From NCBI GenBank assembly GCA_950295325.1, contig OX485804.1, positions 22,444,001-22,508,000 of the forward strand: a stretch of 64,000 nucleotides of DNA. Reading direction: 5' to 3'. Positions 49,346 to 60,789 of this stretch are shown here, one piece after another; position 1 is the stretch's first letter; each line of letters opens with the position of its first letter. Both the position numbers and the translations under genes were made by a program. This stretch comes from Polytrichum commune. Lineage: Eukaryota > Streptophyta > Polytrichopsida > Polytrichales > Polytrichaceae. A model generated the notes under the pieces. The model was not told the origin of the DNA and made no database searches. It saw only the letters and a program-made list of their open reading frames with translations.

Positions 49346-50490
49346 AGCAACACCTTAAGCCAAGGAGTTAAGGTATTTGGCATACATGTAGTATCTATTT
49401 GAACCGCCAAAAACTATTCCCATGTAGAAAGGGAGAAAAAAAGGCCGGGTACACTGCAAGTGATTTTCCCCCAATATCAAAATAAATCGAATTCTTTGGA
49501 TGTGAAAGTTGCGTTGTCACCCCAAAACCGTTAAGGGAGCCTTGGTATTGACATGATGAACATTCCCATAATCAATATGTACGTATTGGGCAAGATTTCA
49601 GTGTGTGTTGGCTTTGGGTGGGGTGTTGGTATTATCACCCTCTACATTACTTTGTGGGTTTCACGAGGTGCATCTACTTATAGAGTTGTTAACAAACTTG
49701 GGTCAAGTTAGGTGTAAGGTCGAGGCATCTATAGTTGACTAGGTCCATTCAACCACACATTACTGTCATGTAATGCCGACATGGATGCATGCCATCTATA
49801 TTTTTTAGGCGAATAAAAGTGAAGGTCTACGTGGTGGCAACTTGCGAATGATTACTCCCAGTAGAGTTGTGGCAACTGTCGTAGCCAATCATTAACCATT
49901 TAGGTGAGTGGTCATGGGTTAACTTACAGATCAACTGCATCTTACCCTAAACTACGCTGCTTTGAAATTCATAACAATTTTCACATTTTCCTTAGAATTT
50001 ACTTCTCGATGCAAAAAGAAAGAAAGAAAAAACAATTCCCCACTATTACTCCTCCTCAACGGATGCAAGCTCTCTTTATTTTATTGGTGCTCATTTCCAT
50101 GGAGCCATTTAAAAGGCCGCCACTTCCCTCTTGCATATGGGCACGCACGCACGCAAATGTAGAAAGGAAAAGGAGTGAAAAGGGTAGGCCCCATGCATCT
50201 AATTTCATTTCTCAAAGCTGGCAGCACGACAAAGGCCTTGAAGGAGTTAAAACGAGCCCCCTTCAATAATGGGGCCGAATCATTGCCAGTCCCGCTCCCA
50301 TTGCGTGTGTGTTTCTTTCATTATTGCCCCTTCCCTTCCTTTCCTCCTCCAAGCTGGTACGACGATCCATGTATTGGCCCCTCAAACCGCCGTGGGTTTT
50401 AATTCCTCAATTTGGAGTTGCTTGGTGACAATCATGGGAGCCATGCAATGGAGGAGCCCCACCGCTCGCTACTTATGCTTTAGACAATAA
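49346..50490. other. Unassigned stretch
   Basis: A 121-codon plus-strand frame (49904-50269) and overlapping frames on both strands lack motifs. Some GC-richer text lies near 50090-50480. No gene called. Confidence 0.35.
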
Positions 50491-50491
50491 C

Positions 50492-50985
50492 TTGTCAAAG
50501 TCCCCTCCAAGACTTTGGCCAAATTACCAACATTTCTAGAGGACTTTGGAGAATATACCTCAAATCAATGAAGAAGAAACCAAAAAGATGTCAACATGGA
50601 ACCGGTCGGAATTCAAAACACGAGGATCTCGACCCGATGATGCCCGAAAACCTCCCCCCGGACACCGGAGTGATGCAAACTTCATCCAACTATGAGCACA
50701 TTCATCTCAAACTCGACCCACCGCTAGTTACACTTGAGAAGTAACCGGTCAACGTCCCTCCAAGACTTTGGCCAAATTGCTAACATTTTTTAACTAGAGG
50801 AGTCTTGAGAGTATACCTCAAATCAATGAAGAAGAAACCAAAAAGATGTCAACATGGAACCGGTCGGAATTCAAAACAAAACACGAGGATCTCGACCGAT
50901 CATGCTCAAAAACCTCCCCCCCCCCCCCCCCGACACCGGAGTGATGCAAACCTCATCCAACTATGAGCACATTCATCTCAATTTC
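50492..50985 (-). repeat. Two tandem H copies (period about 253 bp)
   Basis: The blocks GACTTTGGCCAAATT, ATATACCTCAAATCAATGAA, AACATGGAACCGGTCGGAAT and GACACCGGAGTGATGCAAAC occur twice in the same order, the second about 253 bp after the first. Both are inverted H. Copy 1 has six C in the CCTCCCCCCGGACACC region; copy 2 has sixteen (50916-50931). Confidence 0.9.
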
Positions 50986-50999
50986 GACGACTATTAAGC

Positions 51000-51600
51000 T
51001 CTTTCGGGCAATTGGGTAAATTCCATCCATGACAAACACGATTGGCTTTCATTTCCTTTTCTTTTTATCTTTTTTTGGGCAACGAATTCTTTCTTTAAAA
51101 AAAGGGAACAATTGTGGAGGGTGGCCATTGGAGTGGGAAACCTTGGGTCACGGCGTTCATTGCGGCCTTGCCTTGCCCAATGATGCTTGGGGTGGGGAAT
51201 CTACCTTACTACACTTGTATGATCGATCTACGTGGTGACCAAGGGGTCCCGACTCCCAAAGGGGCTATCAAAGGGGTGTTTATATAAGCACCGTAGTCGT
51301 GTAGTGTGGAGACCGATGATTCAATGATTGCGTGATTGATGAGCCCAGAGCCCAGAGCCTTCCATGTGGATTGATCCCAACTATTGACAAAGCAAGGGAC
51401 CTAGTGTGGATGGTACCTACTTACTATTGGGCCGGGCTATTTGTCAACAACTCCTCCTTATTGGGTCGGCACATGTACGGGGGAAGAAATTGTTAAATAA
51501 ACCCGTGCACCAATAGGAAGGAAGAGAGGATTTTTAGGACACCGGTTTTGACATTAGGAGGACATCAATGGTCAAGCATGATATGCACGACACCAACTAG
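51000..51600. other. Unassigned stretch
   Basis: No domain or family recognised; the frame at 51029-51238 is unsupported. Confidence 0.35.
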
Positions 51601-51608
51601 AAACTATA

Positions 51609-51948
51609 CCAAAAAGTCTTATTATTGTGGGCCGCAGTAGTTTTCTACAGCCCATGCTAATTTTCTTCATGAGAATCGATGCATGCCACGTAAATTAGAA
51701 CGAAAATTTTTCCAGAAGAAAATTAGTGTGAGCCACAAAAAGGATTGCGTTTCTAGAAAATTAATGTGGGTGATTATTTTATTTTGTGCTACTTTTGTTC
51801 TATAACCTATGTCCAATGTGTTGGTTGGAAGTGTTCATGAAGATTTGGGGGGAAACTCGGGGTCTTGGACCCACATTAATTCCACCTTGAGTAGAAAATT
51901 AGTGTGGCCCATGCTAATATTCCACCTCACTAATAGGACTATCTAGTG
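51609..51948. mobile_element. MITE family N, copy N3
   Basis: Right end GGACTATCTAGTG followed by TA; left end degenerate (CCAAAAAGTCTTATTATTG after TA). Shares the GTGTGGCCCA blocks and the CATGAAGAT...TCTTGGACCCACATTAA core with N1. Confidence 0.7.
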
Positions 51949-52189
51949 TAATGTTTAGGTAACTCTAGACATTTTGGCCAATTCCGGACAAACTCGGTGG
52001 TTGATATCATCCTCTGAATCCCCTGAGTATTGTGACTTCTTTCCACAACTTTGTTGTTGTGTGTCATATGTGGCTTCTATTTGGGCTTTTATTTTTTCAT
52101 CCTTCATTTATGACCATATAGTTGTGTGTGTTGCATTATGTTCTTGTTTGTTATCACACAACACATGCATAATTCCAGACTTATCCAAA

Positions 52190-53060
52190 GTTTTGAAATA
52201 CCCTAATGGTAGTTTAGATGCCTAAGAGGTCTCAAAGTGTTATGCTTATTAATTGCCATTATGCCCAGGGGTGGATTCTTCAAGCCACATATAAACTGAC
52301 ATGAGTGCAATAAGGGGTATTATTCAAGGGGTTAGCGTTCATAGTATACATAAGGGAGAGGTATTGGTTTTCTCCAGTGTGAGAAAACAATTTAAAAGGG
52401 CTATTAAGAATCTGGAAGGGGGCCCTAAGGTTTAGAGAAAAAAACGACAATAGATGTGTTAGTTTCATCCAAGCTACGTTTTCATCCATTATTGGCATAT
52501 GGCGATGATTCCCAATGACATGTATATGCAATAACATCCTATATATTTCATGCTTTATATTTCTTTTGGTGTAGTGGAGGCATTTTTTACATCAAACTAA
52601 AAAGATAGTACAAATACACGATTCCATTCTCTAGCCTACCATTAGTATGTATATATTTTTTTTCACTATAATTGCATGGTCACCCACCCACATCACTTAG
52701 GTTTCCAATGAAGAATCCACCCACCAAGCCAATATGATACTATTCATCATTATAAGTAACTTATTGAGTGAATAAGTATCTACATTATGACATTTAGCAT
52801 AGCACATTGGGATGCTTGAGATGATAGTTTTGTGTTTTAGTATGCACGGGGAAGATATTATTGAGCACACTAACGGCAAGTGACATGTGTTCACATTTTA
52901 GTATGTAAGAGGAAGATGTCATTAAGAATACTAATCGCAAGTGTCATTTGTGCACACTTTAGTCAACTTGTAGACCATTGTGTGACATAAGTATACACCT
53001 CATGACACTATTGAACATACAATTACACATGTGACACTAAATGCCATAAATGGCGTAGTA
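52190..53060. repeat. Dispersed repeat P, copy P3, interrupted by a 469-bp insert
   Basis: P blocks run to AATTGCCA at 52258, stop, and resume at 52732 with ATATGATACTATTCATC, as in P1. The right end is CACATGTGACACTAAATGCC. Confidence 0.68.
52259..52727. mobile_element. 469-bp insert in P3 with inverted ends
   Basis: The ends share GGGTGGATTCTTCA (left, 52267-52281) and its complement (right, 52708-52722). GCCA flanks both sides (52255-52258 and 52728-52731), a likely 4-bp duplication. Superfamily unknown. Confidence 0.72.
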
Positions 53061-53429
53061 GGAAGTGGGGGTCTTTTTGACAAGGGCCCTTGACCCAAAA
53101 AAAAAACTTTTGTGACGTGCCAGTAGTATGAGTGTGGGGCACAAAAGACACTTTTCATTTGACAAGGGCGATCATTAAAACACAATTCCATTTACATGAG
53201 ACATCAGTTGACGGGGTCATGTCATAATGACGGCTTGTGTCCAATGGGGAGTGTGTTCTAGGCCCAACAATCTCAGCAATGTGTCCATGGGCATGCAAAC
53301 AAGAATAAATAATATTTAGTGATTTTCTTCCATCAATGGGAGGTGTGGTATGTCCTTATTATGCAAAAGGTCCATGTAGATCTTATCATCTTGAAGATTT
53401 AATGTCATAAAGACACCCTCTTCCTACTA

Positions 53430-53799
53430 CACTAAATATTGTATTTAGTGTCATATTGTATTTCATTTCAATGTAGTAACTATTGTAATGGCACTTCTTA
53501 TGAATAAGTCTGCAAGTATTGTCATCCCAACTTACTTTGATTGTAACAAAGGTTGGCTTATTTTGCATCCCAACATTTAATGTAAGTAATAAGTTATCAT
53601 GGATGATTGAAGTTTGATGACAAATTACCTAGTATGTGACAAAAATTGCAACATTGTAAATCTATAATGCCCAAAAAAATTCTATGAGGAATGACAATTG
53701 TTAGGGTTACATTTAGTATCGGTGACACTACACAAGCGGTTTACATTTATTATTGAGCAAGACAAATAGAATTGGTGACACTAAGTACAATATTGAGTG
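53430..53799. mobile_element. MITE with CACTAAATATTG ends and TA duplication
   Basis: Left CACTAAATATTGTATTTAG; right the complement of CACTCAATATTGTACTTAG. TA lies at 53428-53429 and 53800-53801. Same type as 60560-60779. The gypsy relic begins immediately after it. Confidence 0.75.
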
Positions 53800-53825
53800 T
53801 AGTGATGTGTAATTGGTTGACATAA

Positions 53826-55400
53826 GTGGCATCATTAAGTGTAAGCACGGAAGTGTTCTTGGCCATGCTTCTAGTCATATACCTTGGCCAAGTAATTTTT
53901 GCCAAACGTATAAAGCTCAACCCTGCCAAGGTAGAGGTTGTTCAAAAGGTTTTATGTACATGCCAATGTGGAATGCCTATAGTTTTTCTTCAGCCTTGCA
54001 AACCACTACAGACATTTAATCAAAGGTTTTGTTACATAAGCATAACAATGAGCACATACCTTTTGCTGGGTGGGCCACATAGTTGTAGGAGTAAAAGCAT
54101 AACATCTTGCAAATTTTTACACTCCATGCTACAATGTTAGCTTGATGATGTAGGAAGTCCCTTATTATGTTGAGTAATGTTATGAGCATGTCTCATGTAT
54201 ATCAAACTTCTTTGGATTCAGGAAGCTTATAGACGGACTTGCATTGAACAAGCTACACTAGAAGCATTGGAATTTGGCCCTTTGTTCTAGTCCCACTTTA
54301 TTCATCATCTTAATCCCTCCTTCCTTGTACAACTAGATGCCTCACGTGAAGCTCATATGATGCCATTATAGTCGTTCTCAAATTTTGTTGACCATTCTAA
54401 ACTCAATGGTCGTCTATGCCTTTGACATGCTTTTCAAAGCAAAGAAAAATATGCTATGATTAATAAAGAAGGATTGGCCTTCATGTTTGTTGTGGAGCAT
54501 TTTGGGCACTCCATTCATGGTTCTCATTTTGTGGTTAGAATTGACCGTATTCCATTGAAGGCCTTAAAAACATCATGTGACCCTAATAGTCATCTTGTCC
54601 AATGGGCTTTCATCCCCATTGAGCTATATTTTTGAGATGCTATACAAACTTATCACAAATGTTGATGCATTAACTTGCACAAAAATCATAAATCTTGAAC
54701 TATACTCCAAATATGATACCCTTTAGTCATTATGCATTCAATGTGATTAATGGGCATAAATTTGTTATTGATTCCACAAATTTCTTAAGAAAATCGGTAG
54801 AAATATAGCCCCTTTTGTCCAAAGATTGTGAAGGAAGTGTGCAACTACTCTTTGGTGGAATCACAATGCAACACTCTTGTCCAATTGAATAACTAGTTGA
54901 CATCGGTCCAATGTTTTGTAAGATGTTGATGGATGTTGTAGCATTATAAATGAACATCAAACACATTACAACTAGCCTATATCACCCATGATGCAATGAT
55001 CTAACAAAGTGTGTTAACAAAGGTCTGTGCTTCTTGCATAAGAAAAATGGCTTGTATGAAAATTAATGGCACAAGATGCTACACTAGATCTTGTTTGCTT
55101 ACTAGGCAAGCATGCACTCCAACACCACTTACTCCTCATTTGAGCTATGCTTTGGTAGGAAACCTCCCTTGCCGATCTACATGGTTCAATTGTGAGGCAA
55201 AGTGGCAACACCAATTTCGTTTGAGCAACACTTGACCTCGTTTGACAAGATGCGGCATCACATCATGAAGAATGCTCATGAATTCAAATGGCACAAGCAA
55301 TACAAAGCTTGATGACCACCCAACGACCACAAGTTGTTTCCACCCAAATGACTATCACCAAGCTTAATTTTTGCTAGGAAGAGATTGGGCGCATTATTGA
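53826..55400 (+). pseudogene. Ty3/gypsy retrotransposon pol relic (RT end, RNase H, integrase)
   Basis: Three ordered pieces of a gypsy polyprotein. About 53826-53935: the end of reverse transcriptase, with YLGQVIFAKRIKLNPAKVE matching the LGH...G...DPAKVE region. About 54324-54634, same frame: RNase H with LDAS (first catalytic Asp), INKEGLAFMFVVEHF (Glu) and IDRIPLKAL (Asp). About 55121-55260, another frame: integrase C-terminal part with SSFELCFGRKPPLP. In-frame stops, a frame change and missing stretches show it is dead. Gag, protease, most of RT, LTRs and the primer-binding site were not found. Confidence 0.8.
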
Positions 55401-56250
55401 AGAACATTGTAATCAATCTCTTCTCAATCCATTAAACCATACGCCATTATTCTAGATGAGGTGCATGGGGTTAAGGTTCAGTTACACCTGCAGGTGGGTA
55501 AAAACGTAGACAAACATCGAATAGCCCCATGGTTTAAATTTTTTCAAATCCAAATGGACCCTTGATTTGAAGTCAAATTTCAATTTAGTTTAGTGGGACC
55601 CAATTGAATTGGATTGACAACATACTTAGGATAGGCATGGTCTTACGACACCTCAAGGTGGGTGTTATGAACCAAGATCCATATTCCAGTGCAATGTCTG
55701 AACGAGCGATTGACCCTAAGAAACTTATGGTGGTGGGCATGCTCTCAACCTGGTGGATTATGCTACACTAAATGCACAAAATGTATTTAGAATTCAGTGG
55801 GAAGGCTTCTCAAATCTTTAGTAAGAGTCAAGTAACTCCACTCCCAATTTCTTGGGTAGTGAACACCTCTTAACAACATATCTTAAAACATATCTTAAAA
55901 CTTTAGATTAATATCATTGGAATGATGTCACTCGACTTGACCAAGCATGATAATTTTGTACAGATGAATTCATGCTATAACCAAGATGGTCCACAATATT
56001 TTCACATAGGTAGTCAACAATACAAATCATCCTATTCTATACCTATGGTATCATTGTGGCCAATCATTTTTGCTAGTGGGTGTAATAAGGTGAGACTCAG
56101 AGAGGCTCAGACAGGCTTTTGGGAATGAATATGGAGTACCGAGCCGCATATGTAGCAGGTTGTCCACCATGATTTGGCAACTTGAGATACTATTTGATTG
56201 AGCTCAAGAAATTAAAACACCATCACAAATCAATGAAGAGGGAGGGAGAA
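55400..56250. other. Unassigned stretch 3' of the gypsy relic
   Basis: No LTR repeat or further pol domain was recognised. The frame at 55922-56128 has no motif. Confidence 0.35.
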
Positions 56251-56254
56251 CAGG

Positions 56255-56345
56255 CTGCTAGTGACATAAACTGGTTGAAGTTCAGGACTTCAGGAAAATT
56301 ACGGATGATTTAAGAGGAACTATTTAGTTTAGAATATAAGCGTAT
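56255..56345 (-). repeat. Dispersed repeat H, fragment
   Basis: Inverted H motifs: ACTGGTTGAAGTTCAGGAC, TTCAGGAAAATTACGGATGA. Confidence 0.5.
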
Positions 56346-56349
56346 CTCA

Positions 56350-57835
56350 AATTGATACACCCTAAACTCCACAATATCAACTTCCATAATGTCACTAACT
56401 CTTGAATATCCTGAAACCCTAAGGAGTAGATTTTCTCAATTCAAACCTCACTCCTTATTGTCACATTTCTTTCCCTTATATCACGGGTTATGTTGTTAAT
56501 GCATACCACCAAAGAAGTCAACCCACACCCTCGCATTGTGCCACGCGTCTTGCATTGCTCCATGTGTTTGCACTTTTCAAATTGGATCGATATTTTGAGG
56601 GGTTTGGTGGTCACTGGTGTGTTGGGGGTTTTGGTGATGCGAAGGAGGGTTTAAGGTTTTGTAGTTTAGAGGTAGTTGGTGAGGAAGCTTGGATTGATCA
56701 AGTTTAGGAAGAATTTGTCGCTCAATACTCCTCCCAAAATACTTGCAAGATTCCAACAACATGTGTTAAATTCTTTTTACAACTGTAGGAGTCAAATGTG
56801 ATTTTAAATATGCAAAACAATTGATCGTGGGGAGTTCGGTGAAGAGAAGTTGTGTTCTACCATGGAGCTGGTGGCACAAAGTGCTCAATTGCCAGGGACT
56901 CCGATGTACGAAGTTGGCAAGCGTGGGAAGCAAAACCTCAATATATCATTGATTGATTCGTCAAAGAGCTTTGAGATAGTGGGAGCAAGAACTTGGCAAT
57001 TTGTGAAACTATGAATTTCAATCTCCACACAAACCTCCTACACATTCAAGGGGTTGCACACCATTTTTCCACTTCAAGGGTTTAGCATTCAAGCAAGTCT
57101 AGATTCTAACACCAACAAAGATTTGAAGTTATTCCTCAAATACAAAACACCTAGGTGTAGAATCCTTGTTAAAGAAACTTGAAAATCAGCTTTGGTTCAA
57201 CGTCCATCATGGAAAATGACTTATATTCTAGTGTGATATTCTAGTGATATTCTAGTGATGGGATTCATGAGGTGAGAGTTTGAGGTGGCAACTGTGTTGG
57301 GCATGATTTTAGGGTTTAGCATATGTTCATGAAGAGATAATCATCATTATCATTATCCACAATGATCTAAACTTGCTTCTTCAAATTTGCCACATTCCCT
57401 ACCATGTGGAATGTGGCAAGTTGTGTTGATTGCGTCCTTACGGCATTCTCTATCTTGTATTCTCATCTCATTTGAGAGGATCAATTCCAATACATCGCCA
57501 AGTGATCTGCATCACCTGATATCATTCGTCGCGCAAACGAGACAAATTTTCCGTACACATTGGATTCCATCCACGCTCACTGCAATCAAACCGTTGGCCA
57601 ATCACCTCTCATTCATGACGCATGTACATCTTGTTTCTTCAAATCTTGAGAGTGAAACCTTTAAGCACCTAACATGACCAATAGTGAGCGCCGATTACAA
57701 CAATACAACGCTGCATTTTGTGTTATTCCATGATGTCACATGCTACACTAATTTTCTGTCATCACACATCCATATCAGCACCACAAAAACTCCATAATAT
57801 CACGTGCACTTTGGTTCCAGAGGTGTGACACTACG
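56350..57835. other. Unassigned stretch
   Basis: Several small frames, including a 49-codon ATG frame at 56862 and a 96-codon frame at 57387-57677, show no domain. No repeat family recognised. Confidence 0.35.
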
Positions 57836-57844
57836 GAGTTTATA

Positions 57845-57960
57845 GTGTAAAGGAAATCCGAAAGAAGTGAACATGTAACCGGTTGGACTTGGAAACACTA
57901 GGGTTTCGACTGGTTATGCCCCAAAACCTCCCCGGACATTGTCACATATCCAGCTGTAGC
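57845..57960 (-). repeat. Dispersed repeat H, fragment
   Basis: Inverted H motifs: AACATGTAACCGGTTGGAC, TTGGAAACACTAGGGTTTCG and ATGCCCCAAAACCTCCCCGG. Confidence 0.6.
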
Positions 57961-58320
57961 ATGGATTTGTGAGCTCCATGTGTCCATGTCGAGTTTCGGG
58001 TTCACAATATTTTTATCTCTTGACGGTGCTCCTCTGTTCACTCCTCAATTGCGATGATGAATAATTGGAGATGAAATGGCCACTGCTAATAATAAGTTAA
58101 TGCCTTGCTAAGTCAGGTGGTCAAACAACAGAGGAAAATGCTCTATATATGTAAACTATGTGATAGCGGTGACTTCGTCCTCGCCGAATTTGAGAAATCT
58201 AGAACAGGATGAAGAATCCAAGGTCTTGGGAATCTGGATGAATTTTCCATTGAAATGTGCATGGCATCCGTTTGCTTTCTATATATGTACAAATCACTTT
58301 GCTAATAATCAGAACCCTCA

Positions 58321-59195
58321 GGGCCACTTCACACACGAGACTGAGGGCCGGTTTACACTACGGTGGAGAAGGCCTCCGGTCGGTCAAGAATGCTTGGCCA
58401 AGACATGGTTATATGAGGCAAATGGTGGATGTGCCAAAGAAGAATTAGAGGCAATAAAATATTGTTATTGAGTTGGGCTTCTCCGGCCTCTTGAGGCCGG
58501 ACAAGAAACTCCTCCTCCGGAGAAGCCCAACTCCAAAAAGTGTTGCCATGTAGGCGGCCATGTCATTTTATCATCCATGAGAAAAGTTCACCACCATTGT
58601 TTTCTTCACCTAGTGTAAACACCCACAGTCAAGAGTTGCATTTTCGACCAATCACAATTGAGAAACGCCCTTCTTTTCATGACCGGTGGACTTCTCCACC
58701 GTAGTGTAAACCGGCCCTGAGAGCCCGTGACCCTTACACTTCAAGCACTCTCATTGGTGGAAAGGCGGGGCCGGTCCAAGTTCGCTTCACACTATGATTG
58801 AGGGACCAACGGAGTATGTGAATGCGAGATGGATGTAAAGTCTACACGGATTCCTATATGGCATCAAATGAATCATGTTTCATGGTTACTTGGATTATTT
58901 TTCAAAAACTATCTCTTGGAGGTAGGTCTAATCCAAAACCGGGAGACCATGGCACTCCGAACGTTCACAACCGTTGATTTATTTTATTTTATCATGTGTG
59001 AGGACGTGCATGAATAGAATTTCATTGAAATGGCATTTGGTTGAGGGCCCCGTCACATATGGCTTCACACTACACTTGAGGACCTGTGACCACACTACAT
59101 GGTCTTGGAGGTGTGTTGGGACAACCTTTGGACACTTTCTTTTGGGCTCTCACAATTTCATGGTCACGGCTCTTGGCTCATGTGTGTAGTGGCCC
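58321..59195 (+). mobile_element. Family A element A7, interrupted by a nested element
   Basis: Perfect TCA target duplications (58318-58320 and 59196-59198). Left GGGCCACTTCACACACGAG. The insert at 58345-58717 with its TGA duplication splits GAGACTGAGAGCCCG. The remainder is a 502-bp A copy with the recurrent 62-codon frame (58829-59017). Confidence 0.9.
58345..58717. mobile_element. 373-bp element E with GGGCCGGTTTACAC ends, nested in A7
   Basis: The termini GGGCCGGTTTACACTACGG and its perfect complement continue to GGAGAAG. TGA is duplicated (58342-58344 and 58718-58720). An internal hairpin at about 58472-58534 pairs TTGGGCTTCTCCGG with its inverse. TIR start and 3-bp TNA duplication match families A, B and F. 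No coding sequence. Confidence 0.9.
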
Positions 59196-59204
59196 TCAGT
59201 TCAC

Positions 59205-59465
59205 CTCCGTCAATGAACATGAGAACCAACTGCTAGTTACATATGAACCAATTGAGTTTGAAAAATAACCAACTAAGGTTAAGAACTTCAGGAAAATTCT
59301 TGCTCCTTTTTAGAGGAATATATAGATTATACCTCAAATTAATAAAGAAAAACTAGAAGATCACAACATGTAACCGGTTAGACTTGGAAACAATAGGATC
59401 TTGATATACTCAACAATCTCCCCGGACGCTCACATGTGTAACTAACGGTTTAGCCACACCAGAAG
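59205..59465 (-). repeat. Dispersed repeat H, copy next to A7
   Basis: Inverted H motifs: GAGAACCAACTGCTAGTTAC, AAGAACTTCAGGAAAATTC, AACATGTAACCGGTTAGAC and CAATCTCCCCGGACG. Confidence 0.65.
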
Positions 59466-59486
59466 TTGATTGTCCATGGTATTCCC

Positions 59487-59895
59487 GGGGAGGGCACTCC
59501 ATTGTCAAGTTGAAAACCATGTGCAACGGAAGTTTGCTACCCCTATATTATATGCCATAGATAATTTTAAAAATTATGATATTTTTTCTATATATAAATA
59601 TCCATTGATAATATCTTTTGTATATATTTTTTGAAATTTTTAGTCATCTCCATTTTTTCTAGTAATTTTTTTAGATCAATTCTGCGTCATTCTAGTTAGA
59701 AACGGTATGTTTTCTAGAAAAAACAAATTATCAATTTTGGTTATCAATTTTTACTATGTAATAGATACCATGTATATGTACTCATGAATTTTTTTGGATA
59801 AAAGTTTGACCCATTTTGTTGATGCTTTTTAGAAAAAGTAGATTTTTTTTCCGTTGCACATGGTTTTCAACTTGACAATGGAGTGCCCTTCCCAG
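59487..59895. mobile_element. Element with about 40-bp inverted repeats and AT-rich core
   Basis: GGGCACTCCATTGTCAAGTT and the following AAAACCATGTGCAACGGAA at the left are repeated as complement at about 59848-59890. The core is very AT-rich and non-coding. The exact ends and target duplication are unclear. Confidence 0.8.
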
Positions 59896-59899
59896 GATG

Positions 59900-60555
59900 G
59901 TATTAAGAGCCTGACATCAATTGAAAAAATCGTGTTAACATCACATTGATATCACACACACCAATACTATTACATTCCTATGTCCGTACCTATTGGTAAC
60001 GTTTACATTGATTTCATTGGCTCCTTTTCGGACATAAGAAATATCACCTCATTTTGAGCTAAAAGATGAGACTTAATGATACGAGTTGATGATATCTCAA
60101 CATTAAGTGATATCTTACTACTTTGTTTCTCATGAAATAACACATCACATGCCACATAAGATATGATGGCAACATTAGGTGTGGATGCATTGTATTGTTT
60201 GTTGGTTTTTGACATTATGTTACTATTGACTTGCAACTTGATGTGGCTAGACCCTGAGAGTGGCTTTGCACTAGGGTCCAAGACCAAAGAAACTTAAAAT
60301 TCGAGCAATTTTATTGGTCAAGGGTATATTTTGGATTTAAGTAGTTTATGTCAGAGTCTAGGTCCATGGTATGAAACAATGAAGTTCGTTGATGTAGCAT
60401 CCCTCTACCATCAAATATCAGTGGTCCTCACTCAAGAAAACACTCCTCCTAGATTGAGAAACCAATCTTGAGTCCAAAAACAAGGTCCATGTAGAGATGT
60501 TTTGGACCCCAAATTTTTTTGGATGGGACCCTGATGTGAATGCATACTTGAGAGT
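59900..60555. other. Unassigned stretch
   Basis: The 94-codon minus-strand frame (60287-60003) has no motif. No gene called. Confidence 0.35.
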
Positions 60556-60559
60556 ACTA

Positions 60560-60779
60560 CACTAAATATGATATTTAGTGTTACTTACTATTTGGAATTA
60601 CCCAACAATATAGTTTTTTTATTGTATATCTCATTCTTTTCTTCAACAAAGGTTGAATTGGTTGTTTGGACAATATAGAACATTAACATTTTTAGTTAGC
60701 TAAAAATTACATTAATAATAAAATAATATAGGAATATGTAACTTAGAATGGTAAGTGACACTAAACACCATATTTAGTG
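60560..60779. mobile_element. 220-bp MITE with CACTAAATATG ends and TA duplication
   Basis: Left CACTAAATATGATATTTAG, right the complement of CACTAAATATGGTGTTTAG, TA at 60558-60559 and 60780-60781. The centre is AT-rich. Confidence 0.82.
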
Positions 60780-60789
60780 TAGTATGTCA

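Noticed and set aside
49904-50269. 121-codon plus-strand frame
   Set aside because: Overlapped by several frames on both strands, no motif, no splice-linked extension.
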